A stretch of DNA of 64,000 nucleotides from Cardiocondyla obscurior (lineage: Eukaryota; Arthropoda; Insecta; Hymenoptera; Formicidae), in NCBI RefSeq assembly GCF_019399895.1, contig NC_091864.1, forward strand, positions 660,001 through 724,000, written 5' to 3'. The notes under the pieces were generated by a model. The model was given only the letters and a program-made list of their open reading frames with translations. It made no database searches and had not been told where the DNA came from. The position numbers were made by a program, and so were the translations under genes. Below are positions 1 through 14,500 of this stretch, in pieces. Within the stretch, counting starts at the first letter, position 1; each line of letters begins with the position of its first letter.

Positions 1-2159
1 TCAGCTTAAACGCCGCTACATACGGTTTTGTCTGTTATACCTGTCCGTTTTACCTGTAAGCTTAAACGCGTGGATGACAAATCTATGCCCGTGCCATGTG
101 GACGCACTATCGGCATGCGGATTATCGTCCGGTGTACCTGTCGAGATATAATGCCGATATGCTCACGGAGGCACAACTGACATTTGTACATCGAATGCAC
201 GTGACGACCGTAACGAGTCAAGTTCATATTATTACCAAGATTGAAATTTATATTAAATAATAATTTCTTATAATCTATAGCTTTATTTTATTTGATTAAC
301 AAGCGGGCTCGTTTATGTAACTTTTTATGTAACGTATGCACATTCGATCCACATAGCGAATGAAGTAACAATATTTGTTCGACGTTGCGCGCAACAGTTC
401 GCGTAACCGAACGCTACCTTTTCTCACAATTGCTCGGAAGCTTTTCACGGAGTAGTTTTTATTTTCTCCACCGCCCCGAGCCACGCAATTTCTACAATTT
501 TTCTATTTCATATTGTGCCTTTTCAAGTTCGTATAAAGGAAGCGACTCATGCCGAAAGCGAGTTTTCTCAACGGTTGTTCTTCCCAGATTTTTCGTACTC
601 TCCGTACTCTTTCTTCGTCTTCTTACCGCGCATATTCGCGAAACTTTTCGGAACTTCGAAGTAAGTTCGCGCTTCGTTACCTTTCGGTGTCGAAACGCGC
701 GCGTCACGATGCTCCACATGTTCCCGAATTGTTTCCTCTTTTTTTTTTTTTTTTTACTCGAAGGTACGGGAAAGGGAACGGATTTAAAAGTCTTCGCAGT
801 CCCCCCAGTGCGCCGTTTTCAGTGCGGAACTTTCGCGTTTCCTCGCGCCGGTGATACGAAAAAACGTAGAACACAAATTGGCCTGAGGGACGGCGCGATT
901 TACGGTTCCTTAGAGGCGCGAGCAGCGGTGACTTCCGGTGCGTGGAAAAGTCCGGCGGAAAAATCAAGCCGAGTTCGATCGAGCCCGAGAGAGAATCTCT
1001 TAAGTCGCTGGTAATCCCGAGGCATTCGGCCCTCGACGGCGGTGTTATGCAAATATCTCGAGATTATGAGGAATGCGAAAGCGTTACTAAAATGCTCGGA
1101 CAAATTGCAGAGATGAAGTTTCTGCCGCGAGCGGAACAAAAGGCTGGCGCGCGTTGGTTCGAACGAGATCTCTGGTTAAAAAAAAAATTACGCTTGACAG
1201 TAAAATGTAATTAATCTCACCGAATCACAAGTGCTATTTTGACGTTACACCGACTGTTGGCTACGCGATTTCCTTGCGTTCTATTTGCACGCAGATGATT
1301 GTGCAAACAAGCACGCTTTACGCATACGTGTATATATCTGCATACTCGTGTACGTAGACCTAACACGGCACAGTTTGACATATACGACACGTTCGACGTG
1401 ATAACTATTCTCTTAGGATCAATATTTATATTGTCGCCGATCGGCCGTATCCGCGCGTTATGAAACCTCACGTTCTTAATTAATTAAATTGCTCGCAATG
1501 CATGCATATGAAAATACTGCCTCGTGATCTTGCATATAAACGTGTGAAGCTGCGCGTAGATAAAAAGAAAAAGAAAAAGAATAAAAGATCGGCTGATGTA
1601 ATTCGGAGATATCCGACGAATTAACTTTCAGGATCAGTGGGATTGTTGCTCGCGAAACTTTGATTGGAAATCAGCGAGAGCAATTTTAAAATAAATCAAT
1701 ACCTGGTGTACATGAAACAACTAAACGTTCATAAATATTTATTAAAAGTGATCGAGTTAATAACTGTTAGGAGTAAATTTTTATTTCCACGATCAATTTT
1801 CATATGCAGAAATAATTGAAGGATATAGAAGAACGGTCTCGTTATTTTTAATTACCGGTGAACAAGTTCTTTTTTTTTTTTTTATGAAACTTTACAGTGC
1901 ATTTCTCGCGGTTATTTTCTACGATTATCCGCGCGATTTTCTTACAATGTCCACGGCGACTGGGATCGCAAAAGTTTATTCCGTTCAATTACTCCCGCTT
2001 GATCGACTACCTGACGAGCGCCACATGACGGCGAGATACCTGCGATACCTTCCGCGGCAATTTCACGCGGCATGTTCGCTCGAAAGAATCATGGCGGCGG
2101 ACCGACGCGAGTAGCCGCACGTCATCGCGTTCTCGCCTTTTCGGGCAGATTATCGATCG
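1..2159. other. No gene supported
   Basis: Mixed to GC-rich DNA with short homopolymers. An open stretch of 209 codons on + from 385 overlaps other open stretches on both strands and has a low-complexity composition, so I do not call it a gene. Confidence 0.55.
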
Positions 2160-2481
2160 TTATTGACCGCGTCCTCCGTATTTCGTGTGACTAACGTGTC
2201 GGGAGTTGCTCGTCTAACAGCGTCGTGCGGTTTTTGGTCGAATGGCACGTGTGCTCGGTCGCATATTCGCGAGTGTTGTGTTGTGTTGCACTGCGCCGTG
2301 TTGCGCTGTGCCGTGTCGTGCTGTATGACGGTGGAAAGCAGAGAGGAGAAACGAGAAGCAGAGAGGAGGACTGACGAAAGCTGTGAGGAGCGACGACAGA
2401 AACTGAATGGGAGCAAGGACGGAAACTGAGAGGAAGTGGCGGCTTCGGAGAGGCATCGGGTATCGGCGGATCAGCAGCAAG
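2160..2481 (+). other. Promoter/first-exon-like region ending in a diverged module (C)
   Basis: The stretch 2425-2481 resembles the terminal block of modules A2 and B1 (ACTGAGAGGAAGTGG, then CTTCGGAGAGGCATCGGG) and, like them, runs straight into a donor, CAAG|GTGAAT. About 44 of 60 bases match A2 by eye. A stronger donor, TTCG|GTAAGA, follows with the exon end at 2516. Upstream is purine-rich sequence and a degenerate TGTGTTG/CCGTGT repeat. It is on the opposite strand to copies A and B. No reading frame is convincing. Confidence 0.3.
2271..2325. repeat. Degenerate short tandem repeat
   Basis: About 55 nt built of variants of TGTGTTG and GCCGTGTTGCG, with period near 10. It lies in the promoter-like region before module C. 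Confidence 0.5.
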
Positions 2482-2516
2482 GTGAATACCGTATTGCATT
2501 ATTCGAAAATGATTTC

Positions 2517-5500
2517 GGTAAGAATCTGTACCCGTACGGTAAATGCATAGTAAAAAAATTAATTCAAGCGACGTGCGATGCACTTCTTTCGAGGATTCTT
2601 TACGCAAACGCGAAGACGGAACGATAATTTTATAGTAAAAAAAAAAAAAAAAAATTTATTATTTCGCACTTTACAAATATTAATTAAAAAAATTTTCAAG
2701 CCATTACTACTTTATAAATTTTTTGAGGATAATAATGTATAAAGGAGGAAAGAGGAGAGAGAATTATTTTCGATCTTCCAAACGCATGGTTATTGTCTTA
2801 TTTTAACACCTCGTATTTCGTCCTCCGGTTGCTATAGAATTAATTGCTGCCCGTGTTACGTGCTGGCGTATTTCGCAGTCGAGAGCTAAAACGACACATT
2901 CTAAAGAAACAATGACCTAACGCGGTAAAAGCTGCGAATAATTAATTCGGCTAAGCCGCTACGTATATTTCCCGCATCGGTTTGCCGGTCTCGTGTCCGT
3001 CAGGTGTGATGTACGATAGGTGATCGATCTGCCCATCGAGGTCGGCAGAAAAAAAAAAGGAAAAAAAAAAAGTTAGGAAAGCTCTATGATCGAACGTTTG
3101 CCTCGTTCGTCCTGCGGTGCTCGTTACGGTTTCTCTGCGTTTCATCGGCATCGAAATTCACCCGCTGCCTGCGAACGAAGGCTCGTTCCACGCGAACTGT
3201 ACAACGTGGGACTTAATTTTTCAGCGCTACTCACGTTTCAAGTTTTACCGCCTAAGTAGGTGCTTTTGTGTGCCGCGGCCCTACCGCGACCGAGTCGCAC
3301 GCGCCTTTGCAACCGCACTTTTTAAGCCCGAGCGTGAAATATTCCGGTAGCTAAGCCCCAAATTAAAATTCTGTTACCGTAAAGTCTGGCCTGAAATTGA
3401 ACGGTAAAGTCTTCTCCATTATTTAAGCGCACCCTCCCGCGGCTTAATGCATCGGAAGCTCTTCATTTGCCCGTAGCTTGTAACTCGTAGACTGTAATGA
3501 CCGCGCTTCAATATTTTTGAGGAGGAAAAAAAAATCGATCCGCGCGCAGTTTCGAGCATCGTGGGTTTTCCGGCCTCTTTAATATTATTTTATTTTAATT
3601 CTATTTGCAAATATTATTTTTATTTCGAAGGTTTGTAAAAACGCTGCGAGGAGTATTCTATTTTTCTGATGTATTATCTTTTTAATTTCTCTAAAAGTTT
3701 TTTGGTATTTTACGCAGTTCTTTTTTTTTTTTAGTTGAATTGGAAAGGTGGAATTTTTTTTACTAATTGTTGGCCGATTAATTAATTGTCGCTGATAAAA
3801 GCTCGCGCGGCTATTCTGCGAACGGTAACGTTCTGCTCTTACCAGGAGCTTTTTTTACCGACCCGTTATCGACGGCTGAAGCTTGCGCAATCAGGTAGCA
3901 GCGTACAGTAAGAGGTTTGAAGCTCCGCAAGCTTGTCTCTCGGTGAGGGATACTGCAGAATTCTGCACTTCCCCACCGATAACTTTGCGCGTACGTTCTG
4001 ATATTTTATTTAAAAAATCCATTTGCTTGATTACCTAATACAAATTTTATCTTAACAGTCTTGCTTTAAATTATTAAAGTTTTTAATCTTTAAATTAGCT
4101 TTTTTCCCCTTTTAAAACTCATATCGAGAAATTGCGTCGAGATAATTTCACTATTTCATTTTTAATCTTAAATACGAAACGCTTCGCAAACGTATCGATA
4201 ATAATTTTCTTAATGTAATAGATTGAACATACGGCTGTTATCGGTGATTTTTCCGACGGTCGGCGTAACTGATAATGCAGATTACGCCAGCCGACAGTCG
4301 CGAAGCTTCGGGTCTCTGGCTTAAATCGACGGAGGGATGGGGATCGATACGCCCGGTGTCGGTGAAAATAAGCGCGAAATTTCGCGAGTGAGTTATAATA
4401 ATTGAATCGGCGAATAACGGCCCCGTGGAATATGTAACCGGGCGAAATAAAGTTTAACGCGCGCGACAAATCTATCGTCATTTGATTAATGTCGCGGATT
4501 GAATGCCAAGTGCTTTGTAGGTCGAGCTGAAATTAAAACTGGCCGCGCAGCATGGGACTTTATGCGATTTACATCGGCCGCCTTTAACGAGGTGGAGTAC
4601 ACCCGTTGGCGCGTGCACGGAATTAATCGAGATACGACGCTAATGCCTTTTCCGAATTGCGAAATTGTGAATCGCCGTGATATTTACGGGTTTTACAACG
4701 ACTCGATTTGCATAGCGTAATTTGTATAATGTTCGTAATGCATACGAATGCAGCTGTCCCGTATAGATTTAGACGTTTCTCGGCGCGATGTTGATTTTAT
4801 GAATTATTCAAATGTCGGTAGTTGTCCTCTAAGAATACTCCGTTTCTGAACCACTTAATATTTTTTTTAATTATTTAACGAGTCGTTTGGAGAGTCGCTC
4901 GATTTAAAAATACCGTCGTTGAATCGTTCTTTTATTCCTCCGTTTTTTTTTATTCTCGACAGTGATTCGCTGTGTTTTAGGCTGCTTTTTGAGCCGCGAA
5001 GGATTTTTTTTTCCCTCCCACAAAAATGTAAAAAAACTGCGATACTTCGCGCGTTATTTCGGAAAGGAAAAAAAAGAGGGTGATGGACGGGTCCGCGTGA
5101 CACCTAGGCGACGACGATCCTTTTTCGCATGTGGTAATAGAGCGGCGGAAACTGTTTGGAAAAGTTGCGTCAATGCACTATTTCCGTCGTTGCACAATTC
5201 CTTCGCGTAGAATCGCTCTGTTTGCGCCGCGCGACTTCCGATCGCCAGCCAATTCCCGCGAATGTTTGCGCCTTCGTGTTACTGTTTATTGTCGGCCTCG
5301 CAGACGCGGAGATTGTCAGGGCGTTTTTGCCGCACCGAGAAGGATCGTAACCGATCCTCGAAACCCGTTGACGTTAGACGTCGGTGACCTGCTCGTAAGT
5401 GTTTTTCCTCGAGCGCGACGCGGAGGACGCAATCGCGCTCCTTAAGATCGACTGCTTTTTATCGCCTTCCTGTTTATGACGTGCTGGTTTACGACGCGCA

Positions 5501-8500
5501 GTTTGTCTTACGATGTTTCTGAATATATTTTGCGAAGAGGAAACGAAGTTGCTGACCGAGTATTACATTTTCCGCCGTATTTTGGCGTCCGGGAGGCTGT
5601 CACGGGGTTAAAGCAACTCGGCGTAGAGCGTTTCGCGCGATAATTGTTTATTCCGAAAACGACTTGTCGCGTTCTCGAACAAAACATGCCGAAAGTGAAG
5701 AATACTTTTCGAACGAGTCCTATCGCGCTGTTGAATTATTGATAAAAAGCGCATCCGAAGCTCTTTTCCATTTTCCGACGCGCGTTTCAATAAAAGGCGC
5801 TTTAAATGATTCGGCGCGAATTAAAATATGACGTTATAGATTTCTTCTGGATCGCGTAGACTTGAATTCGCGATATCCGGTCTCTTCTGTCGAATATTCG
5901 AACTCGCGACGTTTCCATCCGCGGCTGATAGATTGAAACGATGATTGCGATGTTATGATATTGCGCGCGGCCGCGGGATCTCCTCGAATGTTTCTCTTAC
6001 AGATTCAGCTACGCGATCAGCCTTAAAATCACGTACGCGCGGCCTGCATTTGTATCCCCCTTCCCGGTTACGTCACTCCGAATCGGCCGCATCGAAATGG
6101 ACAGAATCCTATATAACTATTCGCGAATGGCGTATCGCGGCCAAAGACGAGACTTTATAGTCGATCAATTGTTGCATCGGTAACGAGGTACTTCCACCAG
6201 ATTGCTCCGGTCGTTGAACCGCGCAGGAAAGAAGATAAATAAATCTAAATGGCAGCCATCCAAAACTATGCCGACGTGTTTGTCTCGTGATTTTCTCGAG
6301 ATCACTTCGCGGCTCCGAAAACGATTGAAAAGATTTGTAATTTAATACGTCTCGGTACAATCTAATCCTAATTTTGACTTACAATGATGGATGCTAATTA
6401 TTTTATTTTTTATGGCAATTTATTCTGCCAAATAGACCAGCTGTCGAATCGTTCTTTCGTTTCATCCGTTTAATTTGTTCTTTTTTTTTTCTTCTGCAAA
6501 CAGCGAGGACATTCGATAACGAAAGTGTATTGGACATTTAAGATTGAATGCTTTTGGGAGGAATGGCTTTCGTAATTTTGAGAATAGCTTTCGTAAACGT
6601 TACGCAAGTAGAATGTTAATGGCATTCCCGAGCGCGCGCGTTGACTTGTGCAAACGAGCAAATCGGAACGCGATTTCCGGTTAATTAACTAACGGTGTCG
6701 TTAAAGGCCAGATATAATAAAGTTGTAATTTCCGCCCTCTTTCTCTTTCATTGATCTTTTTGTGCACAACGAGCGTGCCCTTCCTTTTTTTTCACGCCGC
6801 TCTCTTTTATCCTATTTCGGGACATCGAGTGCCGGAGGTCCATCAATTCCCTCAAACGCCATTCGGTCGGATGTTCACAAGAGTGTGCATCGGTAGCATT
6901 TCGGGGCAGGGCTGAAGGGGTGAAGATTGAGCGGAAAAAAAAGAGCCGGAGTCCGAAGGCGGATGAGCAGCGAGGGCAGTAAACGTAGGGGCGACACTAG
7001 GGCGAATGGAGTGGACGGCGGTTAAAAGCCGCGCTTGCCCATCGATCGCGAGCACTGCGAATTTTTCGCGTCCGAGGCATCGAATTCTTTTTAGGCACAG
7101 CCATACGCGAAACGTGACAGAGAAGAGAGCGCGAAGAAAATTGCGTAATTGCGCAGAAAGAAAGATTTTTTTTTTTTAATACAGAGGCGTTAAACGGATG
7201 AAATTTCTGGCTCGACATTTCCGTTTAAATGAATGTCGCTGATTTAATCGAGGACTCGGAACGTGCGGGGAGCGATGATAGAGTTTTAGTCCGGGCGATC
7301 CTCGCGAGAAAGAGGGAAGGACTACGACGATGTCGTATGCAGATCACGATCAAACGAATGACACGTTAAAAGCACGCGGAAGAAAATTCGAAGGTGAAAC
7401 GCGTTTTTCTTGAAAAGATACATGATCGGCGGGGGGAGGAGCGGGAGGAGAGGGTGAGAAGAGGAAGAAAAATAGGCAGAGGAGGAAAAAGTTGTACGCC
7501 GGGAATACATTTCGCGGGTTATAGACAGGGGCAAACGCGGGCGGTGGCGTATGTCGGAAAGGCAGGAAGCGGAACGGGGAGAAGAAGCGTCTACGGCAAA
7601 AAGAATTCGTGCTGACTGTAGATGCGGCAGGGGCAATTATCATATAAATTGCCGCGGACTGATTTTACACGAGCGATTTTTCGCGCCGCGCCGACCGACC
7701 GTCATTTCGCTTAATCGTACCGGCTGTCGCAAGAAGCACAACGGCGCTTGTCTTTTTACCCATTGCCGCTACGCTCGCGCAAGAAAGAAAAGTCCACCAC
7801 CAGTGAATCTTCAGCAATTCGTGGTGTTTGATTTCCAGAATTTTGCAAAGTAAAATAAAGCCTTCGAAGTAAAATAATTCTTAAATTTAATTTAATTTTT
7901 TTGTCAATTTGGAACCTCATTTAAATCTTAATTACTTAATTTCTTAACAATTTAAATTATTATTCTCAGTTCACGTTTGTTAGTTCTTTTTTTTTTTTTT
8001 TCCAGATATAATTAATTGTTTCTGATATCAGTTGTTATCTAGTGAAGTTAATGTAACAGTATATTGTACAGTAACATCGTACGTAAGGGAAAAGTGTTTA
8101 CTTGCACGTGGTACGATAATGTGTCCGTAATTCCGAGCGTTCGCCGGCTTTCGAGCGGCTTAAAGACCAAATTCAGTTATCTCTGCCCCGATTATTTTCT
8201 CGGCGTGCTGTTCGATTCGCTGCGCGCCGCGCTTGTAGGTTGCGTTGCTGAAACGTGTAGTTCTTCCTCATGCATAATGTAGACGGAGATCAAAGAGCGT
8301 TTGGTAGCGCCAGCGATATGTGGGAGCACCCGTATATACGCGAGCTAGGCATTTACGCGTCTCATGCATCCCGTGCGCGTGTGTACGCGCGAGACTGTCT
8401 CCGTATGCGTGTATCGCGCGTACCTGTTATGAACTTTGTTAAGAACAATCGGGATCAAGGGCACATCGCCGCCGCCAGTGCAAAGCCTAACCGTCGATCC

Positions 8501-11500
8501 GATAAGACACTCACGAAGACGTGATTCGATTCAGGAAGGAGCTCCAAAGACGTATCTCTGCTCTCTCGCGTCGTCCACTTTAATCCGCGACTTTCTCGCG
8601 GACGAACTGGATTAGTGTAGAAAAAAAAAAGGGGGGGAGGGGTGGGTTACAGCTCAGCGGATAGGACGAGTTAAGTGTATGATGTATCGCGGGATTTGCA
8701 CCGGATTTTTTCGCGAGCGTGCTCCTTTAATTCAGAGATACCGACGCGGAAAACGTTCGCCGAACGTACAGCGTTTCGCTTTCTCGCGCGCGCCGCCGCC
8801 GCGTCTTCGGGATTCATGACGTATTCGCGCAATTGTTTCGGAAACGTAACATTTAACGTCGTGATTGAACTGCATAAATCATAGCCGCTTCTCGTTTCTC
8901 ATGATGAGAATTGCGCTCACGGCCAGGACGGCATAAGCATGAAAATATTTCACAATTTCGCCAAGTGCGCAAGTTACAACGCAACGAAGTGTTTCCGAGT
9001 TTATCGCGAATTACAGCGGATATAAAGCCGCGAGCGAAGTAAGAAGAAGGGGGATATGTTTTCCGAGGTTCAGCGAGCAACGACGACGACTCATGGGAAA
9101 TTCTCGAGAACACTTGGCGCGGGAGACAGGTGTATCGTGGATGCATAGAATTTTTTAGAGGATCACGAGGCGACGTAGCTGCACGCGCGTATTTCCTCTC
9201 GAATTTTCCGCCCTTTCTCGCATCGGTTTTTTTCGCGCCGGTAAAGAACGACGTGCGATGAAACTCAAGAACGTAACATAATACAACGAAACGCGATCCC
9301 TCGATGAGCCGATAATTGATGTTTGTCAAGGAGTTAATCCTTCTAAAGGGTCTTTAACGTTTTCTTCTTTCTCCTCGCCTCCCTACCTTTTGTCACCCGT
9401 CGCTCCATCAAGCGCGCCTTTTTTATCATTAATTATCGTGCGATTCAGCGCGTTTTATTTTTGTTTCGACGACGTGAAAGCCAGCCGGGAATTATTGCTC
9501 GACGTAACAATTGCCGAAGGAGAAGTAAAACGGTCGTGACTGCATCAATATTGAAGCAGTTATCTACCTATTGCGTTACGTAATTTGATTTTGACAGGCT
9601 TAAACGAACGGGACAAACGGTACGAATGCAGGTGTATTTAATAAAGACTTCTCGTTTGCTTCACGATGCGCCGCGCTATTGAATATCGCTAAACGTTGGC
9701 GGACGGATGAATATTACGATATAATGACGTTATCGTTACATCGTAATGTCCGATCTCGCGTGACGCCACGCGTATCCCGTAAATTGCACGGTAATAGATA
9801 TTTAACTCTTAATTAATAACGCGAAGAAACCGATGCGATTAATAATCTGTTAAATCTCCCACCGTTTACTAAGGCTTGACTTCAACTGCATGAGAAACGC
9901 TTTAATAAACACCCGCGCTGCACCCAGAAACCGTGTGCACGTCACGTCACGTTAAATATATGGCAGATTTGCTCGGAAAGTAAATCAAAAAGTTATCGAA
10001 GGAACCTATTTATGCGTTCAGCTTCGCGCTCTTCGAATAAAGTTTTTTTTCGCGATCGCTGGCGCTTTTTTAATTCGTCGCAATGTTGCGTTGAGTTTTC
10101 CCCTGCGATATATCAATTAAATGTTCATTATCTCGCGTTCTATTTAAATGATAAATTAAGTTTTCATTTTCGTATCAAAATACAAAACGTACTTATGTAC
10201 ACGGCCGCGTTTGCTGCTTGCAATTTGATTTAACATTTTGAATAAACGTGTTCGCCGGAGACGGATGCGTCATTTCACGCAACTTTAATGCGCAAAGGCC
10301 AAATATAACCGTTACTTCGATTTGTTCGTAAAGTTTCTCTCAATATTGAACAAAAGTGCATACGAGGAGCAAGCGCATACAAATGTATACACATCCGATG
10401 TATGCTCTCGACTCACTAAAACTTAAGAGCCCCCGCTTCCTGCCAATCCGAAATTGAACTCGCTTGAGAGATTCAAGATACACAACTCGCGCTTTTGTGG
10501 AAGTCGATATCGCACATCCTCGGTTTCTATCCCGCCGATTGGTTAGATTTATTCGAGTTTCTAGATTTCTCGATTGTGCGGGACCGACCGTATGTTACGG
10601 AAGCACGCGCGAGCGCCGGCGATAAAACACGCGCCATTACCTTCAGGATTTTACCGCTTCACCGTTGTAACGAGCCCTTAATTTTCCTCCCGCCCGTGTT
10701 ACATGGTCTATCTTCTGTGTACATATTTATTTATGCCCCGAATGCGCTCGCTGCAGCGCATAAAAATAATATTATACCAGCGCCGTTGCACGTTCGAGCA
10801 ATAATGGAATAATAACGGATGAACAAAAAAGGGAGGAATTAAAAACGCTCGGGAAAATTGCAAACGTGCTCTATAAGGAAATTTGCAATCAAATTTAATT
10901 AAAGACGGTAACATTGCAGTTTAGAGTTTTAAACATTTTTTAAGAAGTACGTATTTTAAGAAAATAATTCGATTTATATTATGGACGTGTTATTACTGAA
11001 ATAATTTGTGTGGAAAGAAAGAAAGAAAAAAATATTTTCTCCGCGAGTTTACTGTTTAATATAAAAATGTTAAGTTTAATATCGATCTGGGAGTCAGTGG
11101 CCAGGCCGGGCTGAGAAAATGTTTTAACTTTTACGTGAACTTGATTTACGAAAGTAATTTTAAATCAACATTGAAAACGCACGAAATTCAAACGGTCATA
11201 AATTCGAGTCCTGATAAGAATCGCAAAGAAAGTCTGACCTAACGTCGCGCCGTCTGTAGAGTTTAGTGAGTTTTGCAGGTAAAGTCGCGATGCGATCAAA
11301 GACGACGAGTGAAATTCTATTTCTTCGTTCAACTTCACACGCGTCGCCGGAGTGCAAAAGTAAATGTTTAGTAATGTAAACACTTAACAACTTGATAAGG
11401 AAATAATGTTTCTACAATTTTCCCTGGCTCTTGTCTCGACGGATTTCTTTTTCAAAAATCGCTTGAAAAATAAAGTCAATTAAAATTCTCGGAGATAAGA

Positions 11501-14500
11501 GATAAAACCGCAGTAATAAAGAATCATACCCGGGTAGAATAAATTCTGTGTTTACCGTTATTTTTATCTTGAATGAAAAGGAAGAGAAAGCATTCGATTA
11601 CATTTGCATGCGGAATGTATATTTATAATGAATACTTTTTAATTTTAAGTTGTTTTTATAAGTAATTAAGTATTTATAGTTGAATGTATCAGCATAAAAT
11701 TCTATCTATCGCGGAAGGCGTTTTTAAATTTAAATCATTTTACTTGGGCCATTCTTAACAATTGATAGGACAGGCAGATAGAAGCGTGGTAGATACGTTT
11801 CGGGTGATCTAGGGTGGACTATGCGCGCGATCTCGGTAATTGCAATTTCGCATGTGACGCGCGCTACAAACACATTGGGATGCATCACCGACTACGGTGG
11901 GCATTAGGCGACGATGCAAATTGGTTTCCCGAATTAATTTCGCCAACGGGAATAAGTTCGTCCCGACGAACGGCGATTACCTTACCTTAGGTCACCTCGT
12001 TTAAAATCCAAATTCAGGAAATTGCGCCCGCGTGAGATTTGCAACTTGCCGCTTGACGTGAATTCAGGTCGAAAGGTGCAACGAAAAGTTGCATCTCCGA
12101 TGAGCTTGACTTATTGTTACAAGTGTCGCATTATCTTTGCAAGCGTAATATAAGTAAAATAAATTATAGAAATTAAATATTAAAACGAGTAGATACGAAA
12201 TCAACGCAACGTGACGAGACTTGATAGAAGTCGATTAATTGATATGGAAAATTAATCTGTCGAGCGTCAGACGCTTCATATTTTTGGTCTGAGGAGTTAG
12301 ATATTGGACGAACATTCGGCATAAAAATTGTGGCACACTAGTGACACTCCTTCCTGTGATTTATGAGAATCGAATATTCATGGTGCACGAATTTGGCAAT
12401 ATCCGTCGCGGCGCGGCTTTATCAGTGCGTATCGCTTCGATGTTCGTGCGATGCGTTGCAGCTAGCGACGTTATCACGGAACATCTCGATCACGTGTCAT
12501 CTCGCTAAATTGTATTGAATTTCTATAGAAACTGCTCTCCTATATAAAAAAAATAAAATAAAATAAATAAAAGAGCAGTGTTTCTTTTTTTTTCTTTTTT
12601 TTGTCTTGTTGTAACACGATAAATTGCAAGTCGTGTGAGTTCGTTGTTCTGGCAAAATCGCGATTTTTCTTTTTTTTTTCTAAGCGCATATGCAGGGCGT
12701 ATCTCTGAGAGAAACCCGGACAAAAAGGTGCACTCAGAGATACGTTTTGAACGTACGTGTCGCGCGAGTCATTGGCCAATCAGATTACGCGAAAATATTT
12801 TAGCGAGTGCCTCGCTCGGTATTCGCACACTCGTTTGACTTTCGATCGGCCGGTAGCGGGATTCGATTATATGCTCGATAATGGCTTCGGCGCGTGATGA
12901 AAACGGTAATCGTGCTAGTGACGCGCGCTTTAAAGTTGCGCTGATTAATTCGATAGCGCGCGCGGTTCGCGCGCGATTGTTTCTTCTAGCTCTTTTTCTC
13001 TCTCTTTCTCTATCTCTTTTTTTTTTTTTTTTTTTTCTGAACCTACGATGTCACGCCATGATAACGATAATCAAGCGAATGCCCACTCTCGGAACAACGA
13101 CCTTTGGTAAAATTTCGTGAAATTATTTATCAGGCCGTAATGTGAGTACCTTGTATACGAAACCAAATGCAAATCGCGGATTTGTTATCGTTGCGCACGA
13201 CGCATATGCAACTCTGCATTCGGAATTCTCAAAATAGTCGGCCGCGTTTATTCCGTTGGACGTCTGCACGGTCGACATATTACATCCCGCGTTAATCCTA
13301 ATTGTAATTGCAGAACACCGTATCGATACCACATTCTAATCGGATTCGTATATATATTCGTAGCGGCGAGAGCAAATTGGAAATGAAAATAGCCATAAAT
13401 TTTCAGAATTAAAAACAACGATGTTAGAACACCCCGGAAACGCAAATATTGAATTCAAATAATTATGAATAACTTCGGTTTGTTCGCGTTTCGCGACTGC
13501 TCGTCATTTTCGACCGTGATATCGTTTCGAAATGAGATTTCTCAGTTCTTTCTCTCGTCGCACATCGTTGCACTCTGCCACTCGCTTGCCAAGAGCAATG
13601 CTATTTCTCCGCGTAAATCTTTTTCCTCGCTTTTGACGTCTCCCCGTCGAAATATGGGAGCGCGTTATTCTCCTCGTCCTCTTTCCCTACCCCGCCGCAG
13701 AGCACGCAAAAGATGGTCACCTACGAGAGCCTTTCACGCGACGCAACCGAAAGAAAGAAAAAAAAAAAATGAGAACGCTGACAAGCCGTGTTTGGCTTGA
13801 ACTTTATTAATATCCGACTGTCGGAAGTGGATGTTTCAGTCGAGCAAGACGCGCCGCGGCGTTTTCGAGCTCAGAATCCTTGCGCCGGAGAGAACTTCGG
13901 TTGCAGTACTTCGCAAGGAATTTTCCAATTCGATGGTCCTTCGTCGTCCTATGGTATTTACGCTTCGCTCATAGCGCTCCTTTTGCGGATTTTTCTCGGC
14001 TGCTCTCCGCCCCCCCTCCCACCCTCCCTGTTTGCCAAACGCCAAGTGCGAAGTGCACTCATCTTCTCCTCCTCCCTTTCCCTTCGACCGAGTAATGTAA
14101 CTTCATGTTTTCTGCTGACGTCGGCAGCAATTAATTTTCGCTCGCGCGAGTTAAAAAAGGACGATCCGCCGCGGTCGCGAAAAATCGTACCGAGATACTC
14201 GGGGGGTGAGGGGAGGGGGGAGGCGCAATTAGAAGCTGTAAAATCGAAATCTTACTCCGATTATGATTACCACGGCGGAGCGTGTTTGCATTTACGTAAT
14301 CCCGGTGTGGCGATTTCATAGCGGTTTCCGTGTAGCGTTTAGCCACCGCGAATACGCAAGGCCATAAGGGATGCTCGTGGCCGTTGCATCCTGGCAATTA
14401 CTGATTATGCGGCCAATTGGCACGAGACAGGCGGCGCGACGCACGGCTGGGATGCAGCTTGAGACGAGAGAATGATCGAGCGAGCGGGTTTGCTCTCGCT

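Noticed and set aside
385..1014. 209-codon plus-strand open frame
   Set aside because: Serine/phenylalanine/arginine-rich low complexity through a poly(T) run, overlapped by other open frames; no domain.
8645..8720. TTACAGCTCAGCGGATAGGA, resembling a tRNA D-arm
   Set aside because: No matching T-loop box, anticodon stem or acceptor pairing at the right spacing.
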